Shown: positions 1 through 5,284, counted from the stretch's first letter. The stretch: 5,586 bases of DNA from Deltaproteobacteria bacterium (GCA_030262795.1 JAJSZO010000016.1:12673-18258), one strand, 5' to 3'. Notes: generated by a model from the sequence alone, not told the origin. Numbers and translations: made by a program.

Positions 1-525
1 AGCGTTCTCTGCATGTTGCTTGATCAACCTTAGCCACTCCCTCCTGATTAATCCGCTAAACGGTCTGATTAGCGACCAGTAGAGAATGAAGCGAGCACGA
101 CTCCAAGACGAGGTGCATTGAACGCGGGTTTCTGTTATTAGGCGAGTGCGATGAGATGTAATTGGCTCTGCCAATAGATTGCCGGCAGCCTTTGCATATC
201 TTTTGCTATCGAATGAAACAAATTCTTCAGGCTGGAAAGGGAGTATCCCGGCAGTGGAAGTCCAGAATTTTCCAATGAGCCCAAAAACTATTTCTCTATC
301 TTCATGCCTGGCAAGCAAACGGAAGCCGATCTGCTGCAAACCCTCAACGGTCATTTCGCATTTAGGGAGGCGCCGAAAACAAAAAAGGAATCTGACGATT
401 GCAGACCGACCCAAGTCACATGCCAAGGCAGAGGAGTATACTACATTAGCTGGTGCGTTCACTTCGGTTGTATGAGTTTCAGAGAAGTGAAACAATGGAA
501 GATATTCATCTATGAGCTTTTTCAT
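1..525 (-). CDS. SRPBCC-like protein, 3' end beyond window
   Basis: The minus strand is open from an ATG at 525 to the left edge (175 codons, no stop). The translation begins MKKLIDEYLPLFHFSETHT. It resembles a family of uncharacterised proteins of the SRPBCC/polyketide-cyclase-like (helix-grip) type. Recognisable elements in order are a VNAPANVVYSSA segment near residues 23-34, an IVFGLIGKFW segment near 84-93, a KRYAKAAGNLLAEP segment near 113-126, TRLITETRVQ near 131-140, and a C-terminal RPFSGLIRREWLRLIKQ near 154-170. Family members end shortly after that last motif, so only a few codons are probably missing. No catalytic residues are evident; such folds bind hydrophobic ligands, but no substrate can be named. 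No strong Shine-Dalgarno precedes the ATG; a TTG ten codons upstream in frame is an alternative start. The gene lies about 50 bases inside a proposed integron cassette whose left boundary is outside the window. Its G+C is higher than that of the operon at the right. The plus-strand ORFs over this region look like shadows. Confidence 0.8.
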   Translation of the reverse strand, partial: MKKLIDEYLPLFHFSETHTTEVNAPANVVYSSALACDLGRSAIVRFLFCFRRLPKCEMTVEGLQQIGFRLLARHEDREIVFGLIGKFWTSTAGILPFQPEEFVSFDSKRYAKAAGNLLAEPITSHRTRLITETRVQCTSSWSRARFILYWSLIRPFSGLIRREWLRLIKQHAENA

Positions 526-575
526 ATTGATTACTTTTCTATATCGGATTCGCAATTAGCGATCGCTACCTCTAA
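1..575 (-). mobile_element. Possible second gene cassette (partial)
   Basis: If the 570-606 hairpin is an attC site read on the minus strand, the next cassette would begin at base 575 with TTAGAG. It would carry the SRPBCC-like gene after a 50-base leader. The distal end and its attC site lie outside the window. The model predicts that the missing site has a left box close to CTCTAAC. This is an inference from cassette geometry. Confidence 0.35.
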
Positions 576-606
576 CTTGTAAACCACGCGGTTTCAACGG
601 TTAGGT
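570..606 (-). other. Candidate attC-like recombination site (37 bp hairpin)
   Basis: This is a compact imperfect palindrome four bases after the stop of the gene at 611-1114. On the plus strand the arms are CTAAC (572-576) with GTTAG (600-604), TTG (577-579) with CAA (595-597), and AAACC (581-585) with GGTTT (590-594), around a four-base ACGC loop. One T (580) and the CG at 598-599 are unpaired. On the minus strand the outer boxes read ACCTAAC, a full match to RYYYAAC, and GTTAGAG, which matches GTTRRRY at six of seven positions. Bulged bases in an otherwise paired stem are typical of attC. Against this, 37 bases is shorter than the usual range of about 55 to 140. It could instead be a simple transcript-end hairpin, though no U-run follows on the minus strand. 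Confidence 0.45.
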
Positions 607-610
607 GAAA

Positions 611-1114
611 TCAACGCGTTTCCAGTTGGCTCCTTATGTCTTCCGGTACACAATTTACAGGACAATGGAAATAGATACAACGACAGCACTCGTTCCTCCT
701 GATTGCCAAGACAAATACTACCAGAGACAGCGAATAGATCACCAACAGACTTGGCTCTAAACTGAGCCAATAAAGGGGAAACAATATCCATAGAATCAGT
801 GAAATTATCAAGACGGCCTTTTCAAATGAGTTTAATGGCCAAGGCCGTGGTTTGAAGAATGCTGGAATGCCCCAAAAAAACATACACGTGGTAGTTTTGC
901 CGCCATGACCGTAATGTGGACAGTGACTACAGTAGAATCTGTATACGAGAACTACGAGTGAGACGCCTATAATAATATAGCAAATCAACCACGCTATCGA
1001 GTGGTTCAAGATGGCTGTACCCGCTGCAATGATATGTATGGCGCCAAAGAGATTCCAATACAAATAATCGACAAATCTATGGTGTATCTTCAATTGATTC
1101 TTTGAGGTAATCAT
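611..1114 (-). CDS. Four-helix membrane protein with two cysteine clusters
   Basis: The protein is 167 aa. The frame is open back to 1288, but the ATG at 1114 is chosen because a GGAGGTG ribosome binding site (1130-1124) lies nine bases before it; the upstream codons include a CTAAC-type recombination box and look non-coding. There are about four hydrophobic segments near residues 20-36, 40-58, 98-117 and 122-139. A cysteine motif follows the second segment (FYCSHCPHY, Cys62 and Cys65, then Cys77 in TCMFFWGIPAFFKPRP). Another follows the fourth (ECCRCIYFHCPVNCVP, Cys143, 144, 146, 151, 155). With a basic N-terminus inside, both clusters would face the cytoplasm together, which suggests a metal or Fe-S site, though this is inference. 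It resembles uncharacterised membrane proteins with the CxxCP and RCIYFxCP signatures that I associate with anaerobes; function is unknown. It is the presumed cargo of a gene cassette. Confidence 0.8.
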   Translation of the reverse strand: MITSKNQLKIHHRFVDYLYWNLFGAIHIIAAGTAILNHSIAWLICYIIIGVSLVVLVYRFYCSHCPHYGHGGKTTTCMFFWGIPAFFKPRPWPLNSFEKAVLIISLILWILFPLYWLSLEPSLLVIYSLSLVVFVLAIRRNECCRCIYFHCPVNCVPEDIRSQLETR

Positions 1115-1123
1115 ATTTTGTTT

Positions 1124-1130
1124 CACCTCC
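1124..1130 (-). promoter_or_regulatory. Ribosome binding site deciding the start at 1114
   Basis: On the minus strand GGAGGTG precedes the ATG at 1114 with nine intervening bases. No comparable site precedes the more upstream ATG codons in the same frame (1132 and 1288), so the shorter 167-residue protein is preferred. Confidence 0.7.
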
Positions 1131-1207
1131 ATACATGACAACAGGGACTGCGAATATGCCGCCATCCGGATGAAGCAACGTGAATAATTGTTTCCGAAAA
1201 ACGAAAA

Positions 1208-1262
1208 ACCTAACCCCCCAAACCCCGCAGTTAGCGCAATTTGTGGTGGCAACTTGTTAGAA
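1208..1262 (-). other. Candidate attC-like recombination site (55 bp)
   Basis: On the minus strand the ends are TTCTAAC (1262-1256), matching RYYYAAC at six of seven bases, and GTTAGGT (1214-1208), a full match to GTTRRRY. The outer CTAAC and GTTAG pair. Inside, CAAA (about 1243-1240) can pair with TTTG (about 1222-1219), and CGC with GCG close a small loop that contains TAACT. The overall form is an imperfect hairpin with unpaired stretches, as in attC sites, and 55 bases is near the lower end of known attC lengths. It lies between a recombinase-like fragment and the first accessory gene. A C-run and G-run give it low-complexity character, so fortuitous pairing remains possible. It could also be a degenerate attI-proximal site. 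Confidence 0.45.
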
Positions 1263-1265
1263 ATA

Positions 1266-1297
1266 TTGTAAAAGCATAAGGGAACCAATTTTTACAA
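1266..1297. repeat. 8-bp inverted repeat upstream of recombinase-like ORF
   Basis: TTGTAAAA at 1266-1273 and TTTTACAA at 1290-1297 are perfect inverted copies with 16 bases between them. The element lies about 30 bases before the start codon at 1327 and directly beside the 1208-1262 hairpin. It may be an operator, a recombinase arm site or an mRNA hairpin; the sequence alone does not decide between these. Confidence 0.5.
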
Positions 1298-1326
1298 AAA
1301 CCCTAAACCAGAAAGGAGATTTCCCT

Positions 1327-1449
1327 ATGCTTGAGGAACAGATTAATGGTTTTATTGACTATTGTAAAGTATCAGGTTTTAGAAACAAATCCGTTGAAAA
1401 AAACAATAAAAAAGCACAAGCGACAAAACAAAAAAAAAGAAAAAGGTGA
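1327..1449 (+). pseudogene. Truncated tyrosine-recombinase-like ORF (40 aa)
   Basis: An ATG preceded by a near-perfect AAGGAGAT (1313-1320, six-base gap) opens a 40-codon frame ending in TGA. The first 24 residues (MLEEQINGFIDYCKVSGFRN then KSVE) follow the pattern of the N-terminal core-binding domain of tyrosine recombinases: a helix, an aromatic-rich segment, then a short basic turn before the next helix. After Glu24 the frame becomes lysine-rich (KNNKKAQATKQKKRKR) over A-rich DNA, with a run of nine A at 1430-1438. Nothing resembling the catalytic domain (R, HxxR, Y) is seen downstream. The likeliest reading is an integrase gene that lost nearly all of its length to a deletion or replacement. 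Its orientation, away from the minus-strand cassette genes, is that of an integron integrase, but the fragment is too short to separate IntI from XerC/D or phage integrases. It could also be a genuine small basic protein. Confidence 0.42.
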
Positions 1450-1522
1450 TAGCCGCTCATAAAAAAGATAAGGAACATGGACGAATGAACTTCCCCGGCC
1501 AGGCGTACAGATTTGGATCGAA

Positions 1523-1623
1523 TTTGCTCAATCTCAAATCAGATCTCAGATCACAAAAGTTGATGGAATAGCGCGCTATTTCAATATGTTTGGGATTTGA
1601 GGCTGGATTTGAGATTTGGCAAA
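1523..1623. repeat. ~100-bp imperfect palindrome overlapping the cmk end
   Basis: Plus-strand 1523-1559 and the reverse complement of 1587-1623 align without gaps. They share TTTGC, AATCTCAAATC, CTCA, ATC and CAAA blocks, with about three quarters of positions identical. The centre holds a perfect 14-base palindrome at 1567-1580. The sequence is built on AATCTCA/AAATC units of about seven bases, a style common in dispersed intergenic repeats of some Desulfobacterota and planctomycetes. It may be a small mobile or REP-like repeat that inserted at the cmk 3' end. Confidence 0.6.
1564..1583. terminator. Possible bidirectional stem-loop after cmk
   Basis: TGGAATAG (1564-1571) pairs with CTATTTCA (1576-1583), including one G-U pair, around a CGCG loop. 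The minus-strand cmk stop codon lies at its edge. Downstream on the minus strand there is only a TTTT at 1558-1555 after a gap, so factor-independent termination would be weak. It may be simply the core of the larger palindrome. Confidence 0.35.
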
Positions 1624-2309
1624 GGCGGCCTGAAGCTGTGATGCATAGTTGGGGAGGTTATATAGTCCAGCATCATCTCAACAACATCATCAATGGAAAA
1701 ATTGGTAGAATCTACTATTAGCGCATCATCAGCCGGTTTCATCGGTGCTGCTTCTCTTTTTTCGTCATTCTCATCTCGAAGCCTGATTTCTCTTTCAACA
1801 TCTTCAACGGTCTGGGAAGTTTTTGATTTTAATTCTCTATAACGCCTTATTGCTCTTACTTTTGGAGATGCCTTTAAATAAAACTTTTTATCGGCATTGG
1901 GAAACACAACGGTTCCCATGTCACGCCCTTCGAATACAACTCCTTTTTCTCTGCATATATTCCTTTGCAAATCCAGAAGATATTTTCTTACCACCGGCCT
2001 TGCTGAAACTGCCGACGCCATCATTGATATTTCAGGAGTCCTGATTTGATCAGTAATATCCGAATTATTTGATAAAAGACGCAACTCTCTTTCATTCCTT
2101 ACAAAATTTAAACTAAGTTTACTGCATAAATTCTCAAGACCTGTATCATCATCCTGACTTATCCCTGCGAATTGAGCCTCAAGTGCAACAGCTCTGTAAA
2201 GTGCGCCCGTGTCAATATATTTATAATTAAGACGATCAGATAGTTTGCGGCTAACAGTTGTTTTGCCGGCACCTGCCGGACCATCTATTGTAATAATAAG
2301 ACGTTTCAT
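1581..2309 (-). CDS. cmk: Cytidylate kinase with repeat-derived C-terminal tail
   Basis: This cytoplasmic enzyme phosphorylates CMP and dCMP with ATP in pyrimidine nucleotide recycling. The 242-residue product has the P-loop GPAGAGKTT (residues 10-18), the substrate-region motif IDTGALYRAVAL (32-43), IRTPEISMMASAVSARPVVR (89-108), the FEGRDMGTVVFPNA signature (126-139), and the LID RDENDEKREAAPMKPADDALIVDST (178-202). Bacterial members usually run about 215-230 residues, and the recognisable fold ends near Tyr216-Ile217. The last ~25 residues (SPTMHHSFRPP onward) look unrelated, and the final 12 are read from the 1523-1623 palindrome, suggesting the native stop was lost or displaced. The ATG overlaps the hisC stop by one base (TAATG), which implies translational coupling. 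It is the last gene of the operon; beyond it synteny breaks into accessory DNA. Essential motifs are intact, so activity is expected. Confidence 0.95.
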   Translation of the reverse strand: MKRLIITIDGPAGAGKTTVSRKLSDRLNYKYIDTGALYRAVALEAQFAGISQDDDTGLENLCSKLSLNFVRNERELRLLSNNSDITDQIRTPEISMMASAVSARPVVRKYLLDLQRNICREKGVVFEGRDMGTVVFPNADKKFYLKASPKVRAIRRYRELKSKTSQTVEDVEREIRLRDENDEKREAAPMKPADDALIVDSTNFSIDDVVEMMLDYITSPTMHHSFRPPLPNLKSSLKSQTY

Positions 2310-3433
2310 TAAAGTATTTTTCCAAGAGCATTTAAAAAGCGGATATGTTCTTCATGGAGCCCAACACTTATTCTTATATATTCGGGATATCCATATGATG
2401 TCATTGAACGAACAATAACGCCATGCCTGAGCATTTTTTCAAAAACCTCATCAGCATTTTTTCCAACATCTATTAAAAAAAAGTTTGCCTGTGTCGGAAA
2501 ATATTTAATATTCATCCTGTCAAGGGATGTGTATAAAAAATCAAGTCCTTCATGAACAAGAGATACGGTTTTTTCCAAAAAAGCTTTGTCTTCAAGCGCC
2601 GCACCGGCACCAACCTGTGCCAAAGAATTTGCGTTAAAAGGCTGCCTTACCCTGTTCAGCAAACTTGCTATTTCTTGCGGCATAAGACCATAACCTATTC
2701 TAAGGCCGGCCAGACCATAAGCTTTTGAAAATGTTCTAAGTATAACCAATGCGATCCCGGAATCAAGGTAATCAATACTTCTAACGCAACTTTTATCCCG
2801 CACAAATTCAATATAAGCTTCATCCACTACTATCAGAACTCCATCCGGGATGCTTTGCAGAAAGTCTTTAAAAGCTTTTTTTGATACAACAGTTCCGGTA
2901 GGATTATTAGGATTACATATAAAAATCATACGAGTTCTGGATGAAATTCTTTCTCGGATTCCATCCAGGTCAACAGAAAACGACTTTAATGGAACCTGTA
3001 CCTGTGTTGCGCCAGCACAACACACCATTATATTATACATAAGAAATGATGGATAAGGCATTATTGCCTCATCGCCCGGACGCAGCAAGGCGCGCGTAAG
3101 CATACCAATAATTTCATCGGAACCGTTTCCTAAAACAACATTTTCAGTTGCAACGCCAAGCCTTTTAGCAATATTGCTGACCAGATCATACCCGCTTCCA
3201 TCCGGATAACGGTTCAGCTTTTCTATCGCATCCTGAATAGCCTTTACAGCCAGAGGAGACGGCCCTAATGGATTTTCATTAGAAGCAAGTTTGATAGAAT
3301 CGCTAATACCATATTCTCTCTCAAGCTCCTCAAGAGGTTTGCCGGGAGAATAAGGCTTTAACGCTAAAATATAATCAGGTGCCGATAATTTCATTTTGCA
3401 ATTTTCAGGTTTTGAGTGAGTCCTTTTGTGCAT
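2309..3433 (-). CDS. hisC: Histidinol-phosphate aminotransferase
   Basis: This PLP-dependent fold-type I aminotransferase converts imidazole-acetol phosphate plus glutamate to histidinol phosphate in histidine synthesis. Numbered from a possible ATG at 3451, it shows SNENPLGPSP (57-66), RYPDGSGYDL (81-90), GNGSDEII (108-115), the NPNNPTGT loop (180-187), DEAYIEF (210-216), RTFSKAYGLAGLRIGYG (239-255) with the PLP Schiff-base Lys243, and YIRISVG (358-364) with the carboxylate-binding Arg. Three starts are possible. The ATG at 3451 gives 380 aa. The ATG at 3433 (used here, 374 aa) shares one base with the upstream stop as TAATG. The ATG at 3394 (361 aa, MKLSAPDYIL) best fits where family members begin. 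None has a clear ribosome binding site. The cysteine/histidine-rich leader before 3394 is probably not part of the conserved fold. No other his gene is in view, so the gene stands apart from a his operon here. Confidence 0.95.
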   Translation of the reverse strand: MHKRTHSKPENCKMKLSAPDYILALKPYSPGKPLEELEREYGISDSIKLASNENPLGPSPLAVKAIQDAIEKLNRYPDGSGYDLVSNIAKRLGVATENVVLGNGSDEIIGMLTRALLRPGDEAIMPYPSFLMYNIMVCCAGATQVQVPLKSFSVDLDGIRERISSRTRMIFICNPNNPTGTVVSKKAFKDFLQSIPDGVLIVVDEAYIEFVRDKSCVRSIDYLDSGIALVILRTFSKAYGLAGLRIGYGLMPQEIASLLNRVRQPFNANSLAQVGAGAALEDKAFLEKTVSLVHEGLDFLYTSLDRMNIKYFPTQANFFLIDVGKNADEVFEKMLRHGVIVRSMTSYGYPEYIRISVGLHEEHIRFLNALGKIL

Positions 3434-4398
3434 TAAAATGCAATCTGACAAGATAATAAAAGCGCTGCTCTTTTTTCCCCATGATCAGGACAAAGTCCAA
3501 GATTTATTCGTGAATTTTGTCGCAAATATTCAAACAAATGGTTGTTGGCATTGCGGTTGTATTTGTGAGCACAGTTTACAGCACTATAGATGTTGCCGGA
3601 GTAAAAACCGATTTCAAAAAAGGTTATGATGCCGCCAAGGGCATCTAAATTATTGTCAAAGGCCTCATAGGCAGCATAGATCATGGCAGTATTAAGAATA
3701 AATACTACGGTTGCATCTTTATATCTTCCACAGTAAAGATGGCCTGCGCCGGGAATAATAGAAAGGATTCCCGCAGTCATCGGACTTTTAGTCTTTAAGT
3801 CTTTTTTCTTACTCATCTCTTGAGAAAGACTTGCCATTCGGTATTTATCCCGGTTTTTCTTGCTGATTAGTCTAAAAGAATTTTCAGCCTCTTCCCATTG
3901 AGACATCTCAAGATATACCCATCCACGCCTATAATATGCCTGATCGGCAATATCTATATTTTCAGATGTATCAGCCATATCATTAAGGCATTCAATTGCC
4001 TTGAGATAGTCCTTTAGTTTAATAAAACACTCACTTATCCTGGATCTAACTTTTGTTCTAAAAGTGGTCGCAGGAAATTTAGTTAAAAGTGCATTAAAGG
4101 AATCAATTGCTTCCTGGAATTTTTTTCCGTTAAAATAAGACAGTCCAATCTTATACATTGCAAACTCCTGCCTGTGGTCATCAGGAAAAAAGTGGATAAA
4201 CCGTTTGTACTCTCCGATAGCTCTAAAATATTCTCCGGTACGAAAGTAGTGTTCGGCAAATTGAATCTGTTTATCAGCATTGATTGTAATAACCGGCTCA
4301 GCAAAAGGTGAAAGAGGGAAAAAAAAGGTGTGAGAGATAATTATCAACATATAGATTGCAATACGCATTGGTAGTGGTTTGTAATTTTTTCTAATCAT
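3433..4398 (-). CDS. Exported TPR protein with C-terminal membrane module
   Basis: The product is 321 aa. The N-terminus has basic residues then a hydrophobic stretch (about 12-31) ending in PFA/EP, a plausible signal peptidase I site after Ala33. Four TPR-like helix pairs follow near 42-75, 80-112, 117-150 and 153-184, with typical FRTGEYFRAIGEY and YFNGKKFQEAIDSF patterns as in YbgF/BamD-like proteins. After a lysine-rich linker (197-204) comes a small membrane-type module: SPMTAGILSIIPGAGHLYCGRYKDA (205-229), then hydrophobic spans near 230-246 and 254-276. This SIIPGAGHxYxGxxxxA signature is known from uncharacterised TM2/DUF5683-like proteins. It probably acts as an envelope scaffold; no partner is shown by sequence. 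The ATG overlaps the yidD stop (ATGA) and has AGGAAAGG five bases upstream, a good start. The downstream hisC overlaps its stop. An internal ATG at 4368 would still keep the signal sequence. Confidence 0.82.
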   Translation of the reverse strand: MIRKNYKPLPMRIAIYMLIIISHTFFFPLSPFAEPVITINADKQIQFAEHYFRTGEYFRAIGEYKRFIHFFPDDHRQEFAMYKIGLSYFNGKKFQEAIDSFNALLTKFPATTFRTKVRSRISECFIKLKDYLKAIECLNDMADTSENIDIADQAYYRRGWVYLEMSQWEEAENSFRLISKKNRDKYRMASLSQEMSKKKDLKTKSPMTAGILSIIPGAGHLYCGRYKDATVVFILNTAMIYAAYEAFDNNLDALGGIITFFEIGFYSGNIYSAVNCAHKYNRNANNHLFEYLRQNSRINLGLCPDHGEKRAALLLSCQIAF

Positions 4399-4883
4399 TT
4401 CATCCTTTCCTCATACCACCAAAAGTCATTATTTTCTACCGGGTCATAAAATTTGTAGCAATCGTTAATCAAAATTATTGGGGTCTGTTTTATCTCATTA
4501 GCTTCATGGAAGAGACGGTCACAGGTCATTAGCCATCCTGTGATAAGACCATGTTTTTCAAAACATTCAATACTATATTGCGAGCAAGAGGGATACATCG
4601 GGCATCTGCTGCCATCAATGGGCGAGATATAATCTTTGTAAAACCTGACAAGGTGCTTGAGCGGATTTATGGTTGTTTTCCGGATTTGTGAGGAACTATT
4701 TTTTGTGCTTTTTTTCCATGGGCCTTTAAACGAGCTATCTTCAGGAATAGCTATCCCCACGAATTGAGGGAAAAGAAAAAATATAATTATAAGTAAGAAA
4801 ATTCGTAACAATTCAGGTTTTCCAAAGAGACTTTTTTGATCCACCTTACTATCTTTCATTTTTTGTTGTGCCTGCCAAGGCAT
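4395..4883 (-). CDS. yidD: YidD-family protein with N-terminal hydrophobic segment
   Basis: Residues 78-130 carry the YidD core: LVRFYKDYISPIDGSRCPMYPSCSQYSIECFEKHG, with the paired Cys94 and Cys100, the YPSCSQYSIE motif, and a third cysteine at 121. YidD assists YidC-dependent membrane protein insertion, normally as a small (about 70-110 aa) protein on the inner face of the inner membrane. This one is 162 aa. It adds a strong hydrophobic segment at 26-45 that reads as a signal peptide or anchor, a hydrophilic linker (46-72) and an extended C-terminus (131-162, ending WWYEERMK). That would place the core on the outer face if exported, so standard YidD function is uncertain. Its tight coupling to the TPR/membrane gene suggests a joint envelope role. 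Starts at 4883 or 4859 (MKDSKVDQ) both lack a strong ribosome binding site. Confidence 0.85.
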   Translation of the reverse strand: MPWQAQQKMKDSKVDQKSLFGKPELLRIFLLIIIFFLFPQFVGIAIPEDSSFKGPWKKSTKNSSSQIRKTTINPLKHLVRFYKDYISPIDGSRCPMYPSCSQYSIECFEKHGLITGWLMTCDRLFHEANEIKQTPIILINDCYKFYDPVENNDFWWYEERMK

Positions 4884-4921
4884 GGGGTAGTAAGAATAAA
4901 AACATGTTTCTTCTGTTGTTT

Positions 4922-5284
4922 CTACTCCCCGTATATATGTACTTCCTTGTATTTAAATATTCCAAGAATACTGAAGATCTCAAGATCAGCAAAATAGACT
5001 TTTTTCAGTCCGTGTTTCTTTGCTATATCTCCAATAGCATTGGAGTTAAATTCAGCATAAAAACCATAGCCTGAAAAAGGTTCCTCTATTTTGATAATTT
5101 TTCCATTTGATTGAAAGATGGTGACAGGCGTGTTGTCTAACTTCATTGTCAACGGAACCTTGACAAATTTAAAAACATAACCCTTCAGAGAATCGCTGCC
5201 CATCCTTCCAAAGGTTAAGCACCCTGCAAGAATAAAAAGGGACGGAAGAAGGCACACAAGAACAATAAGTCTTTTACTTGACAC
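4922..5284 (-). CDS. Small lipoprotein, TRL-like relative
   Basis: The protein is 120 aa with a GTG start at 5284, preceded by AGGAG ten bases upstream. The N-terminus is a lipoprotein signal: SSKR, a hydrophobic core, and a lipobox LAGC with Cys22 as the lipidation site; Leu23 and Thr24 after Cys give no Asp retention signal, so outer-membrane sorting is possible. The mature part has VPLTMKLDNTPV (43-54), then NAIGDIAKKHGLKKVYFADLE (82-102), ILGIFKYKEVHIYGE (106-120). The pattern of a P-x-LD-x-T start, a GD-x-AKKHG centre, an ADLE motif and a terminal V-x-VYG(E/D) matches the TRL-like family. The adjacent upstream gene has the same layout, so the two look like diverged tandem copies. Function is unknown. 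Confidence 0.75.
   Translation of the reverse strand: MSSKRLIVLVCLLPSLFILAGCLTFGRMGSDSLKGYVFKFVKVPLTMKLDNTPVTIFQSNGKIIKIEEPFSGYGFYAEFNSNAIGDIAKKHGLKKVYFADLEIFSILGIFKYKEVHIYGE

Larger units (their letters stand above)
576..1213 (-). mobile_element. Proposed integron-type gene cassette
   Basis: A 638-base unit is bounded by the presumed cut points G^TTRRRY in two attC-like sites. It starts on the minus strand with TTAGGT (1213-1208), then has a 94-base leader with no gene seen, one gene (1114-611), and an attC-like hairpin immediately after the stop. In integrons the left box of a cassette's own attC is complementary to the start of that same cassette. Here the left box ACCTAAC (606-600) is the exact complement of GTTAGGT (1214-1208). 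One gene per unit, same orientation as the next unit and the size are all usual for cassettes. Identification is inferred from geometry and a seven-base match, so chance similarity is possible. Confidence 0.42.

Noticed and set aside
557..568. 12-base palindrome TAGCGATCGCTA, like the cyanobacterial HIP1 octamer
   Set aside because: Only one copy was noticed, and nothing else suggests a cyanobacterium. Treated as chance or part of the leader.
179..582. Two plus-strand ORFs (98 and 92 codons)
   Set aside because: They overlap each other and lie antisense to the SRPBCC-like minus-strand frame. They lack recognisable motifs and good ribosome binding sites.
594..791. Minus-strand 65-codon ORF
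   Set aside because: It is an alternate frame inside the cysteine-rich membrane protein gene and has no independent support.
1115..1288. N-terminal 58-residue extension of the membrane protein frame
   Set aside because: It is read through the attC-like hairpin and a G/C-run. A clear GGAGGTG site favours the start at 1114.
1823..2044. Plus-strand 73-codon ORF inside cmk
   Set aside because: It is antisense to conserved cmk motifs and is a shadow frame.
2850..3056. Plus-strand 68-codon ORF inside hisC
   Set aside because: It is antisense to the conserved HisC core and is a shadow frame.
4852..4905. Minus-strand 18-residue frame MFLFLLPHALAGTTKNER overlapping the yidD start
   Set aside because: It looks like a signal peptide but stops at once and is out of frame with yidD, which has its own hydrophobic segment. 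No frameshift evidence in this one sequence.
4868..5074. Plus-strand 68-codon ORF across yidD and the lipoprotein gene
   Set aside because: It runs antisense to two supported genes. Its hydrophobic look comes from T-rich antisense of A-rich codons.
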